From Gillisella vitis (GTDB lineage: Bacteria > Pseudomonadota > Alphaproteobacteria > Rhizobiales > Rhizobiaceae): 64,000 bases of DNA. This document shows positions 9,523 to 18,233 of this stretch, piece after piece (the first letter of the stretch is position 1; every line of letters begins with the position of its first letter). Below the pieces are notes generated by a model that made no database searches, was not told the DNA's origin, and saw only the letters and a list, made by a program, of their open reading frames with translations. A program made the position numbers and the translations under genes. The stretch lies in contig NZ_LMVL02000003.1 of assembly GCF_001541345.2 (NCBI RefSeq), forward strand, positions 248,001 to 312,000. The letters are read 5' to 3'.

Positions 9523-10749
9523 TCAGTTGTGTCTTTGCCAATTGATTTCCAGTGCCCTGCATCCCCAAAGGATTCCGAACAGCAGGTACACATGTCGCCA
9601 GTGATCGATATCGATGACATTGCCGATCAGGGCGTGGCCGATCAGCACGATCCAGGCAATCATCAGATAGGGTTGCCAAGGACGGTCGTAGAGCAGACAT
9701 TTGAAGCCGAAGCAAATGCTCCAGACCAGCATGGCGATAAAACAGACGAAGCCGAGCCAGCCATAGGATGTCAGGGTTTTCAGCCAGATATTGTGCTCAT
9801 CCTCCGGAAAGATCTTGCTGAACACCATCGGCCCGATCCCGAGGGGCTTTTCCATCGACATCAGGAAGCCGATCTTGTGGCGCTCGAAGCGCCCGAGATG
9901 GCCGCCATCATAGTCCTGTACAAGCTGGGTGCGGCTGGAAAACAGGTCGCGCACCTGCTGGAATTGCAGGGCTACGGTCAGCGCCACAACAAGAGCGATG
10001 GCCGCCGTCAGTGCCAGCAGCACGATTTTCAGGCGGAAGGCACCGCTGCGCTCCTTGATCAGCAGGATCAGCACCATGGCAATGGCGCTAAACAGAAAAA
10101 GCGCCCAGGCCGCCCGGGAAAACGACAGGAACACGCCAAGTGCGAGGATCAGTAGGCAAAGGATCTTCCAGGGCGCGTCCAGCAGCCTGCCAGTCAGAAG
10201 GCCATGGATCAGGTAGAGCGACGGCGCGATCAGAAACGGGCCAAACACATTGGGGTCCTGAAAAGCCCCCATGGCCCGGTCATAGCGCGTAAACATCGCA
10301 GCGCCGGGAAAGGCGTGGAAATAGCCCAGGATGCCCAGAAGGGCGGTGGCGACTGCGGCCAGAACCCAGGCGTTGAAAATCAGTCGCAGCCGTTCGTGCC
10401 GTTCCTCGATGATCGCTGCATAGAAAACCGAAGTCACAGCCAAGAAGGTCGAGACGGCAACATAGAGCGGGCCTTCATTGAGGTCCGTCATTGTTGTCAG
10501 CGAGATCAGGCCGCCGACATTGAAGGTGAGCATCAGCGCCAGAAGCGGTGCGACGCTGCGAGAAATTTTCAGGCCCAGCAGGAACCACAGGGGGATCTGT
10601 GCTGCCATGAACAATTCGTAAGGGGCTGGCTCCATGAACACGAAGCCGAGCAAGAATACGCCAAAGCCGACCAGTGCCGATCCCGTCAGGGTTATGGCCG
10701 CAAAGCCTGGCCGGAAAGGCGGGCTGCTATGGTGGCTGACCGCACTCAA
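9523..10749 (-). CDS. O-antigen ligase/Wzy-type polymerase
   Basis: A 408-residue polytopic inner-membrane protein with about ten hydrophobic helices and the Wzy_C type periplasmic loop, including FLSFSRAAWALFLF and the loop with RTQLVQDYDGGHLGRFE. Such proteins polymerise lipid-linked repeats in the Wzx/Wzy pathway. The start is TTG, whose last two bases overlap the upstream TGA (TTGA), which suggests translational coupling to the phosphosugar transferase. A polymerase is favoured over a lipid A ligase because every neighbour belongs to capsule or adhesin export, but sequence alone does not settle this. Confidence 0.82.
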   Translation of the reverse strand: MSAVSHHSSPPFRPGFAAITLTGSALVGFGVFLLGFVFMEPAPYELFMAAQIPLWFLLGLKISRSVAPLLALMLTFNVGGLISLTTMTDLNEGPLYVAVSTFLAVTSVFYAAIIEERHERLRLIFNAWVLAAVATALLGILGYFHAFPGAAMFTRYDRAMGAFQDPNVFGPFLIAPSLYLIHGLLTGRLLDAPWKILCLLILALGVFLSFSRAAWALFLFSAIAMVLILLIKERSGAFRLKIVLLALTAAIALVVALTVALQFQQVRDLFSSRTQLVQDYDGGHLGRFERHKIGFLMSMEKPLGIGPMVFSKIFPEDEHNIWLKTLTSYGWLGFVCFIAMLVWSICFGFKCLLYDRPWQPYLMIAWIVLIGHALIGNVIDIDHWRHVYLLFGILWGCRALEINWQRHN

Positions 10750-12296
10750 TAAGCGTTTTCCGTGTTGAATAGGCTGATCGGCGTCATCAACAGGATTTTC
10801 AGGTCAAACAGCAATGACCAGTTTTCGATATAATAGAGGTCATGGGCGGTTCTGCCCTTGATCTTGTCGTCGCTATCGATTTCGCCGCGCCATCCCTTGA
10901 TCTGCGCCCAGCCTGTCACGCCAGGTTTGACCCGGTGGCGGGCGAAATAGCTCTCGACGATTTCGCTGTAATGGCGGTTGCGGGTTTGCGCCATGACCGC
11001 ATGCGGACGTGGCCCGACCAGCGAAAGATCGCCGCGCAATACATTGAACAATTGCGGCAATTCATCCATCGACGATTTGCGCAGCCAGCGGCCGACGGTT
11101 GTGACGCGCGGATCGTTCTTGGTGACGGCCAGCTTGGCGGTCGGGTCGCTCATTTCCGTATACATCGAGCGGAATTTCAGGACCTTGATGACTTCATTGT
11201 TGAAACCATGGCGCTTCTGCACAAACAGCACCGGCCCTTTGGACGTGGATTTAATGGCTATGGCGGCCAGAACCATGACCGGCCAGAACACGGCCAAGGC
11301 CGCCAGGCTGAAAATGATGTCGAAGGCCCGTTTGGCAACCTGGTCCCAGTCGCGGATAGGCTTGTCGACCAGATCCAGCATCGGCAGATCGCCGACATGG
11401 GAATAGGCGCGGGGTCTGAATCTCAGGCCGTTCGAATGGGCCGCCAGCCGAATATCCACTGGCAGGACCCAAAGCAGTTTCAGCAATTCCAGGATACGCG
11501 CTTCTGCGGTGATTGGCAGGGCGATAATCAGCATGTCGATCCGTGTTTCGCGTGCAAAGGCCACCAGTTCGGCAACGGTGCCGAGCTTGGGATAACCCGC
11601 GACGATATTGGGCGACCGGTCGCCTTGTCGATCGTCAAATATACCGCAGATCCGGATATCGTTATCCTGCTGGCTTTCCAGCGTGCGGATCAATTGTTTG
11701 GCAGGCTCTCCACCGCCAACCACCACGGCGCGTCGCTCTATGATGCCGTTACGGGTCCAGCTGCGAATGGCCAGTGCCATGCCATAGCGTTCAAGCAGGA
11801 GAAACAGAGCCGAGATTGCCGCCCAGGTCGCCAGCCAGCTGGCGCTAAACAACTGGGCATTCCAGGCAAAGTGGATGCCGACCATCAAGGCGACAACCAG
11901 AAGCCAACTGGTCAGGGCTCGCTTTACTGAGCGGAACGGACGGCGCAGCGTATGTATCTGGTAGCCGTCGGCAAATTGCGTGAACAGGACAAAAACCACC
12001 GCACCAAGGGCGCCGAAAGCACCGATGTGCAGGAGTGTGTCGATCGGTCCGTCCATTGTTAGCCAGCCGGAAAGCAGGCTGGTGGCGATCAACCAGGAAA
12101 ATTCCAGCAGACCGAATTGCCCGAGCATGATGCTGGGCGAGCGATTGGCACGGCGTAATTGCTCCGCCACCCGGCTGGCGAGCGGTGACAATTCGACGGT
12201 CGGAGACGATGAAGAGCCGCTTGCGCCGGTCTGTTCAGCCTCTTCCTTCAGTTTTTGACGGAGCTTTGCTACATCCAAAGTCTCTAGCGCCTTCAT
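10746..12296 (-). CDS. Polyprenyl-phosphate hexose-1-phosphate transferase (WcaJ/ExoY type)
   Basis: A 516-residue enzyme that loads the first sugar phosphate on undecaprenyl phosphate. The N-terminal half has about four to five membrane helices and a Rossmann-like segment (AVVVGGGEPAKQLIRTL). The C-terminal catalytic domain begins KRAFDIIFSLAALAVFW and carries FVQKRHGFNN, KFRSMYTEM, DELPQLFNVLRGDLSLVG and VKPGVTGWAQI. It ends 4 bp inside the polymerase start. In rhizobia the enzyme of this adhesin locus is called UppE; I infer that equivalence from position and content only. Confidence 0.9.
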   Translation of the reverse strand: MKALETLDVAKLRQKLKEEAEQTGASGSSSSPTVELSPLASRVAEQLRRANRSPSIMLGQFGLLEFSWLIATSLLSGWLTMDGPIDTLLHIGAFGALGAVVFVLFTQFADGYQIHTLRRPFRSVKRALTSWLLVVALMVGIHFAWNAQLFSASWLATWAAISALFLLLERYGMALAIRSWTRNGIIERRAVVVGGGEPAKQLIRTLESQQDNDIRICGIFDDRQGDRSPNIVAGYPKLGTVAELVAFARETRIDMLIIALPITAEARILELLKLLWVLPVDIRLAAHSNGLRFRPRAYSHVGDLPMLDLVDKPIRDWDQVAKRAFDIIFSLAALAVFWPVMVLAAIAIKSTSKGPVLFVQKRHGFNNEVIKVLKFRSMYTEMSDPTAKLAVTKNDPRVTTVGRWLRKSSMDELPQLFNVLRGDLSLVGPRPHAVMAQTRNRHYSEIVESYFARHRVKPGVTGWAQIKGWRGEIDSDDKIKGRTAHDLYYIENWSLLFDLKILLMTPISLFNTENAY

Positions 12297-12396
12297 CGCG
12301 GCAATTCATTTTGCAACGTTTGTATACCGCAAATGTGCTAAAAAACCTTTAGCTTCGGCAGGACCCGTCCCACGATGATGCAGGTCGCAGCGGCTG

Positions 12397-13533
12397 TCAA
12401 ACCGAATGATCGCGGTAAAGCGTCAGCATTTTCTCAGCCATGGCAGAGGCTGAAAATCGGGCATGGAAGAGCGTTGGGTCCGGCATGACCACCTGTTTCC
12501 AGTCGGGCTCGGTCAGTGCCTTGACCATGGTAGCGGCCAGTTCCTCGACATTGTCGGGCGCAACAAGTGCGGCGCTGGTTTTGCCCAGGGCTTCTGGAAT
12601 GCCGCCGACAGCGCTGGCAATCACTGATTTTCCGGCTGCAATCGCCTCCAGCACAATATAGGGCATGGATTCGGCCCTGGAGGGGACGACGACAATATTG
12701 CTGAAGGTAAAGGCTTCCGAGACCCGCATGGCAGGCAGCAATTGCATGCGAAGGCCAAGGCCGCGCTGGTGAATCTGGTGCTCGTAGGTGTCGCGATCTG
12801 GGCCGTCGCCGATGACAGCGGCAGTCAGCGGACGACCCAGCAGCCGTTCAGCCTCCAGCACGGCATTGATGAAGACGTCAGGGCCTTTCAGATCGCGTAA
12901 CATGCCGATAAAGACGAAATCCACGGCTGCGTCACGCAGTGGCACAGGTCGAAATTCGCTGTCGCTGATCCCGTTCAAAATCAGTCGGGAGTCGCAGCTT
13001 GGTTTTCCCACCTTGTACCCGTAGGACCATTGCTCGAAGCCACAGACAAAGGCGATGGCTTCGGTCTGGCGTTCCAACAGCTTTTCCAGTGCAAAGATCA
13101 GCCTGCCAACTGGCCTGTTGCGGCGATAATGCAGGCTGCCGCCATGTGGCGAATAGATGCGGACAACCTTTGATCCCTGCATGCGAAGGGTCGTGCCAAT
13201 GATGCGGGCGAGCGCGCCGCCCTTGGCGCCGTGACCATGCAGCACATCGGGTTTCAGGCTCTTGATATGCCGATAGCAGGAGCGTACCGCGCTGATATCG
13301 TCAAAGCCGATGGCGCGCCGGATCGGCTGGCGGATAAGGCCGAGCTTCAGGCGGGGCAACAATTCCTCAAACAGGGCGGCCTCATGGTCGCCGCCGGTGC
13401 TGCTGTCGCAGATGATGCCGACGGAATGGCCAAGCGCGTCGTGATGCTCGACCAGATCGCGCACATGCCTGAAAATGCCGCCAATTGGCGAGCGGAAGCA
13501 ATGAATGATCCGCAGCCTATTTTCATCCGGCAT
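12397..13533 (-). CDS. Glycosyltransferase family 4, polysaccharide cluster
   Basis: A 378-residue GT-B enzyme. The N-terminal domain opens RIIHCFRSPIGGIFRHVRDL with DVLHGHGAKGGA; the C-terminal domain has VFIGMLRDLKGPDVFI and the E-x7-E motif in ESMPYIVLEA. The start ATG overlaps the stop of the export lipoprotein gene as TGATG, so the two are coupled. It shares architecture with the GT at 8232 and together they would build the repeat unit. A 100 bp gap separates it from the phosphosugar transferase, enough for a minor promoter though none is clear. Confidence 0.88.
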   Translation of the reverse strand: MPDENRLRIIHCFRSPIGGIFRHVRDLVEHHDALGHSVGIICDSSTGGDHEAALFEELLPRLKLGLIRQPIRRAIGFDDISAVRSCYRHIKSLKPDVLHGHGAKGGALARIIGTTLRMQGSKVVRIYSPHGGSLHYRRNRPVGRLIFALEKLLERQTEAIAFVCGFEQWSYGYKVGKPSCDSRLILNGISDSEFRPVPLRDAAVDFVFIGMLRDLKGPDVFINAVLEAERLLGRPLTAAVIGDGPDRDTYEHQIHQRGLGLRMQLLPAMRVSEAFTFSNIVVVPSRAESMPYIVLEAIAAGKSVIASAVGGIPEALGKTSAALVAPDNVEELAATMVKALTEPDWKQVVMPDPTLFHARFSASAMAEKMLTLYRDHSV

Positions 13534-14102
13534 CAGAACAGCCGTTCGCGCACATAAACCGTGTCACCGGCAATGATCGGGTCGGTGATCGGCACCCGAC
13601 CGGTGGCGATGGTACCATTGACCTTGCGGGTCACATCCACATCGCGTTCGTTGGCGCGGCTGGTGAACCCACCAGCTACGGCGATGGCATTCTGCACCGT
13701 CATGCCCGGCACATAGGAATACTGCCCCGGCTGGCCGACTTCGCCCATGACGAAGATCGAGCGGTAGCGGTCGATCTCAATGCTGACATCGGGATCGCGC
13801 AGATAGCCCTTGCGCAGCCGCTGGGCAATGGTGCCTTCCAACTGCGGCATGGTGGTGCCCCGCGCCGCGACCTGGCCGATCAGCGGAAAGGCGATATAGC
13901 CGGCCTGGTCTACGGTATAGGTATTGCTCAGATTGGCCTGGTCGAACACGGTGATGCGCAGCCGGTCGCCGCTGTCCAGCCGGTAGGGCTGGATCGTCGC
14001 TTCCTGGAAGACTTTCGAAGCCGGCTTGTAGGTGGCGCAACTGGAAAGCGCCGCCAGCAGGGTGACGGCAACAGCCAGCAAGATCTGTTTGGCGGTGACC
14101 AT
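13533..14102 (-). CDS. Wza-like polysaccharide export lipoprotein
   Basis: A 189-residue outer-membrane export protein. It has a lipoprotein signal (hydrophobic LLAVAVTLLAA then lipobox LSSC, lipidated Cys22), a Poly_export domain (YRLDSGDRLRITVFDQANLS) and a SLBB-type segment (FVMGEVGQPGQYSYVPGMTV). It is about half the length of E. coli Wza (near 380 residues), closer to short rhizobial forms that lack the C-terminal membrane barrel helix. The ATG at 14102 has GGGAG seven bases upstream, so I prefer it to upstream in-frame starts. Confidence 0.9.
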   Translation of the reverse strand: MVTAKQILLAVAVTLLAALSSCATYKPASKVFQEATIQPYRLDSGDRLRITVFDQANLSNTYTVDQAGYIAFPLIGQVAARGTTMPQLEGTIAQRLRKGYLRDPDVSIEIDRYRSIFVMGEVGQPGQYSYVPGMTVQNAIAVAGGFTSRANERDVDVTRKVNGTIATGRVPITDPIIAGDTVYVRERLF

Positions 14103-14279
14103 GCGCACGCTCCCATAGAAGATAATCATGTTCTTATCGGCCAGTATGGTTAAGGGAGTGTAAAGATCGCAGCGCAAGTCCGGCAAGCTTATCTTGCAAT
14201 CGCTGCCATGACCACAGGCGGTTAACGCTTGAGTTACTATGTTCGTTTACGCTCCGGACAGATTTGAAGGAGGGATGGA
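14103..14279. promoter_or_regulatory. Divergent promoter region of the polysaccharide cluster
   Basis: This 177-bp interval separates the leftward export/GT operon from the rightward Wzc-like gene, so it must hold at least the left promoter and probably both. It includes the inverted GCAAG/CTTGC pair around 14184-14205. No individual -35/-10 pair stands out. Confidence 0.5.
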
Positions 14280-16523
14280 ATGTCGGGTCAACCGGTCGCC
14301 GCCCATCAGGACGTAGATATCGATCTCTTGCAGCTGTTTCGCGCCGTCTGGCAGCGAAAGGGCAGGGTATTGCTCGTCACCTGTCTGGCGGCTGGCGTAG
14401 CCTTCGCCGGGGCCAGCATGATCCGTCCAACCTACCGCGCCGAAACCACGGTGCTGATCGAGCCGCGCGCGCCCAATTACGATGCAGAAAATGCCAAGTC
14501 GGCGGCCTCGGAACCGGTGCTGGACGAGCTGAATATTGCCAGCCAGGTGCAATTGTTCCGCTCGGTGGATCTGATCCGCCAGGTGGTGAAGGATCTCAAG
14601 CTCTATGAACTGACCGAATTCGATCCCGATCTGCATCCCTCCGCCCTGTCGGATCTGATGGTGATGCTGCATCTGAAAAAGAACCCACTCGATCTGGCGC
14701 CTGAAGACCGGGTGATCCGCACCTTCCTGGAAAAGCTTCAGGTCTATCAGGTGGAGAAGTCGCGGGTTATCGGCATCGAGTTTTCCTCCAAGGATGCACG
14801 GCTCGCCGCCGCCATTCCCAATGAAATGGTCAAGGTCTATCTAGCGCTCCAGAGCGGCGCCAAGCTTGATAGCAATGAGGACGCGGCCCGCTGGCTGGAA
14901 CCTGAAATTTCCAACCTGCGCCAGAAGGTGTCCGACGCGGAAAAGAAAGTCGCGGACTATCGCCGCAATGCCGATCTGCTGTCGACCGGCGAGGGCGGCA
15001 CATTCGCCTCCAAGCAGCTCAACGATATATCGACGGAATTGGCGCGGGTGCGCACCGACCGGGCCAGTGCGCAGGCACGGGCCGAAAATGCCAAGGCATC
15101 GTTGAAGGCCGGGCGATCAACCGACAATCTCGATATCGTCATGGCCTCTCCTGCCGTGCAACAGTTGAAACAGGCGGAAGCCGCCGTACAGGCGCAGATT
15201 TCCGACCTCTCCACCAGCCTTCTGGACGGTCATCCACGCATCAAGGCGCTGCGGGCGCAATTGGCCAACCTGCGCCAGCAACTGGCCGAAGAGACCAGAA
15301 AAGTGGTTTCCAGCTTGGAAACCGAGGCCAATGTGGCGCGGATGCGCGAAGCGGAACTTGACCGGCAGCTGACGACCCTCAAGGCACAAAGCGCCAAGGC
15401 TGGGGACAGCCAGGTCGGACTTGCCGCATTGGAGCGGGAAGCCAGCGCGCAGCGGCAATTGCTGGAAACCTATCTTGCCCGCTACCGCGAAGCCACCAGC
15501 CGGTTGGACAGCAATGCAACGCCTGCCGATGCCCGGGTGATTTCCCGCGCCTCCGAGCCGAGTGAACCGAATTTTCCCAAGGTCCTGCCAATTACAGTGG
15601 TGGCCGCCATGGCGGCTCTGGTGTTGAGCATGATCGTCATCATGCTGGCGGAGTTGTTCAGTGGCCGGGCGCTGAAGCCTGTCGGCCCGGTCGATCCAGA
15701 CCGCAGCGGGCGGTTTGCGCAGGAATATCCCCGCCGCCGGACCGGTGAGCCTGCCTTTGACGAACCGCTAGCCACGCCCACAAGGCAGAGGCCAAGACTG
15801 GATACGGCGGCTGCGGCGATCGCAGCGACGGCAGCGGCCGAAAGGATCGAAAAGGAAACCCCGCCCATCGCACCGGTAGATCCTGAACGTGAAAGCGGTC
15901 AACATCACGCGGCCTTCACCGATGCCGATCATGAGTTTTCAATCGCGTCGGTGGCGCGTTATCTGACGAGACATGGTGTTTCCAAAGCGGTGGTCATCTC
16001 GCCTTCCGGCGATGATGGTTCAGCGGCAACCGTGCTTTTGGCACGCGCCGTGGCCAAAGCCGAACGCACGGTGATCCTGATCGACATGACCGGCTCCGGT
16101 TATCCGACAGCGCTGATGGCCGAGCGAAACGATCTGCCCGGGGTGACCGATCTGCTGTGCGGCGACGTGGCCTTCGGCGAAACCATCCATTCCGACCGAT
16201 TGTCAAACGCCCATATCGTGCCGAAGGGCAATAGCGATATCCGTCAGGCGCTGCGTGGCATCGAGCGGCTGTCCATGGTGGTCGAGGCGCTTGCCGACGT
16301 TTACGATCTGGTCCTGATCGAATGCGGCCCGGCCAGCGCCGATAATGTCGTTGGCCTGTGCAAGGCCCAGGACCATGAAGTCATTCTTTCCGCGCCCAAT
16401 CCGGACCGCAAGCAATTGGCGCAGATTATGTCCGCCTTCGAAGCTGTGGGCTATAGTGATCTGGTGCTGATGAGTGACGACAGTGCGATGACGCCGGATG
16501 ATGGTGGCCAGCGGGTGGCTTAG
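14280..16523 (+). CDS. Wzc/GumC-like polysaccharide co-polymerase with degenerate kinase domain
   Basis: A 747-residue inner-membrane protein: Wzz domain with TM1 near residues 31-48, a long periplasmic coiled coil (about 190-400), TM2 near 436-460, an Ala/Arg-rich linker and a C-terminal Fer4_NifH/BY-kinase-like fold (about 555-740). The fold is damaged where it matters. The P-loop reads SPSGDDGSAA (574-583) without the catalytic Gly-Lys-Ser, the A' motif reads LIDMTGSG and the Walker B reads LIECGP. There is no C-terminal tyrosine cluster. It likely controls chain length and couples polymerase to the Wza-like exporter without autophosphorylation. GGAGG precedes the ATG. Confidence 0.88.
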   Translation: MSGQPVAAHQDVDIDLLQLFRAVWQRKGRVLLVTCLAAGVAFAGASMIRPTYRAETTVLIEPRAPNYDAENAKSAASEPVLDELNIASQVQLFRSVDLIRQVVKDLKLYELTEFDPDLHPSALSDLMVMLHLKKNPLDLAPEDRVIRTFLEKLQVYQVEKSRVIGIEFSSKDARLAAAIPNEMVKVYLALQSGAKLDSNEDAARWLEPEISNLRQKVSDAEKKVADYRRNADLLSTGEGGTFASKQLNDISTELARVRTDRASAQARAENAKASLKAGRSTDNLDIVMASPAVQQLKQAEAAVQAQISDLSTSLLDGHPRIKALRAQLANLRQQLAEETRKVVSSLETEANVARMREAELDRQLTTLKAQSAKAGDSQVGLAALEREASAQRQLLETYLARYREATSRLDSNATPADARVISRASEPSEPNFPKVLPITVVAAMAALVLSMIVIMLAELFSGRALKPVGPVDPDRSGRFAQEYPRRRTGEPAFDEPLATPTRQRPRLDTAAAAIAATAAAERIEKETPPIAPVDPERESGQHHAAFTDADHEFSIASVARYLTRHGVSKAVVISPSGDDGSAATVLLARAVAKAERTVILIDMTGSGYPTALMAERNDLPGVTDLLCGDVAFGETIHSDRLSNAHIVPKGNSDIRQALRGIERLSMVVEALADVYDLVLIECGPASADNVVGLCKAQDHEVILSAPNPDRKQLAQIMSAFEAVGYSDLVLMSDDSAMTPDDGGQRVA

Positions 16524-16573
16524 ACTTTGTCCGGGAAAAGGCAGATTCGGTTTTCCCTTGTAGACTTCAGGCT

Positions 16574-17794
16574 CTAATCCTTGCCCGGATCATCCGCCTG
16601 CGCATTGCTACGGGCGCGGAGTTTTTGCAGGGCGCTGTAAAGGTGTGGATGCCCCTTGATGAACGCCTTGGAGCGGATCAGGCTACGCTCCGCTGTGGCG
16701 GCTAGCTTTCCCAGAGGGGTCACTGGCAGCAAAATATCGTGTTGCACGGTTTCCATAGGACACCAGCTTCGCTTGTAGATCTGGTCGCCGAGGCCGAAGT
16801 CGAACAGGGTGGCCCCCTCGGCGCAGCATTGTTCGATCATCAGCCAGAACAGCAATTCGCCGGGGCTGGTCTCCGGGGCAATGCTTTCGTCTATCGAGCC
16901 GAACTGGCAGATAACGTGATCGCCCTTGCGTGACAGACCGGCGATGGCGGCAATATTGCCGTTATGATGACTGCCCGATAACCGCAGCGCATGCAGCTCC
17001 AGCGGCACGTTCAATCCGCCTGCCTCGCTTTGCAGCAGCAACTGGAAGAATGCCTGTGTCTCCGGCTCCTGAAACACGTCCGGCAGACCGAGGGTTTCGA
17101 AGCGGACGGCTTTTTGCCGGAAGAACATATCCAGCAGCCAGGCTTTCTGCTCTTCACCGGATGTAATAATATGTTCGAAACCACCGCTCGCTTCCAGCTT
17201 GCGGACTTGGTTGCGGTATTTCTTGCGCCGCCGTTTGGCGTTGATCTGGGAGAGTGTCTGTTCGAAGTCGCCTAGAAGCGGCAGTTGGAAAGCATGGTTC
17301 TGATGTTCGACAGCCGGTAGGCCAGCCAGGGGATGAGACAATCCACGCCAGGAGAACGGAATATTGCCGAGATGAACGAGATCGGCATGCCCGGTCATCG
17401 CCTGGACAATCTGCTTTCCCAACTGTTTGACCGTGTCCGGCTCGATTTGCTGGAAAAAATCCGGGTCGAACAGGCCGGTATTGATATTGGTGAAGCGGGT
17501 GGCAATGAAGCTTGCCTTGCGGATCATCGCATGACGGGTGATTTCCAGCGGCAGGATGAACAGGCTGCGTCCGTTGCTGCGGCCATGCAGGATGGCCAGC
17601 GGATTGCCATGGGTTTTTACCCAGGCGCGGCACCAGTCATAACCTTGGTGCAGCGACAGTTGGTTGTTGCGCTCCAGACAGCGCCAGTCGGCCTCCAGCG
17701 GCTCCATCGCGGGCAGAACGTCCACAGCGATATCTGCCGCAGAAGCTTGGCCGCTGGCGGTTTCAGTCAGCCGTTTCGGATCGATCATCGCCAC
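16574..17794 (-). CDS. CelD/BcsL-like GNAT-fold acyltransferase
   Basis: A 406-residue protein of the acetyltransf_6 (CelD/FemAB-like) group. It shows LSLHQGYDWCRAWVKTHG near residue 50, a basic KRRRKKYRNQVRKLEASGG, and the C-terminal fold core LLFWLMIEQCCAEGATLFDFGLGD. Such enzymes are found in polysaccharide loci and are thought to modify sugars or peptides, probably by acylation. The GTG at 17794 has GGAG eight bases upstream; ATG at 17788 is the alternative. It converges with the Wzc-like gene and closes the cluster. Confidence 0.8.
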   Translation of the reverse strand: MAMIDPKRLTETASGQASAADIAVDVLPAMEPLEADWRCLERNNQLSLHQGYDWCRAWVKTHGNPLAILHGRSNGRSLFILPLEITRHAMIRKASFIATRFTNINTGLFDPDFFQQIEPDTVKQLGKQIVQAMTGHADLVHLGNIPFSWRGLSHPLAGLPAVEHQNHAFQLPLLGDFEQTLSQINAKRRRKKYRNQVRKLEASGGFEHIITSGEEQKAWLLDMFFRQKAVRFETLGLPDVFQEPETQAFFQLLLQSEAGGLNVPLELHALRLSGSHHNGNIAAIAGLSRKGDHVICQFGSIDESIAPETSPGELLFWLMIEQCCAEGATLFDFGLGDQIYKRSWCPMETVQHDILLPVTPLGKLAATAERSLIRSKAFIKGHPHLYSALQKLRARSNAQADDPGKD

Positions 17795-17868
17795 GCTGCA
17801 TTCTCCGGTCCTGTCGAGGCAGCACCAGCTTATCCGGTTTGTATTTAAGGATCATGCAACACAGCGGA

Positions 17869-18078
17869 TTATTTGCGAACCGGACCCGCCATCCATTTGA
17901 TGATCGCCATGGCTGGCAGGATCCAGACCACGCCGGACAGCAGGAAATAGGTGAGATGCACCCACCAGGGTGACTGTGCCAATGTCAATGTGGCAATGGT
18001 GGTGGCCAGCACCGCGTAAAGCATGACAAGCACGACGATCAAAATCGTCCCGATGAATTTGCGCAGTCTGACCGGCAT
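17869..18078 (-). CDS. DUF2842 membrane protein
   Basis: A 69-residue protein with two transmembrane helices (FIGTILIVVLVMLYAVLATT and LTYFLLSGVVWILPAMAII) and the basic ends of the alphaproteobacterial DUF2842 family (MPVRLRKFIG ... KWMAGPVRK). The ATG at 18078 is chosen because it starts the conserved domain; the longer frame has no support. It is divergent from ctaA with 155 bp between starts, a frequent rhizobial neighbourhood. Function unknown. Confidence 0.78.
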   Translation of the reverse strand: MPVRLRKFIGTILIVVLVMLYAVLATTIATLTLAQSPWWVHLTYFLLSGVVWILPAMAIIKWMAGPVRK

Positions 18079-18233
18079 GCTATGACCCTGATTGCAGGAC
18101 GCGACGCGATGTCGCAAACCTTCCGCCCTTGTTTTGCACCGGGTGCTGATGCAAATCAACTGGAATGCACCCGTTCCCCTGGCAAGACTGCGTTCTGACC
18201 GGGATTATGCCGTAGAATGGAGAGATTGGACCG

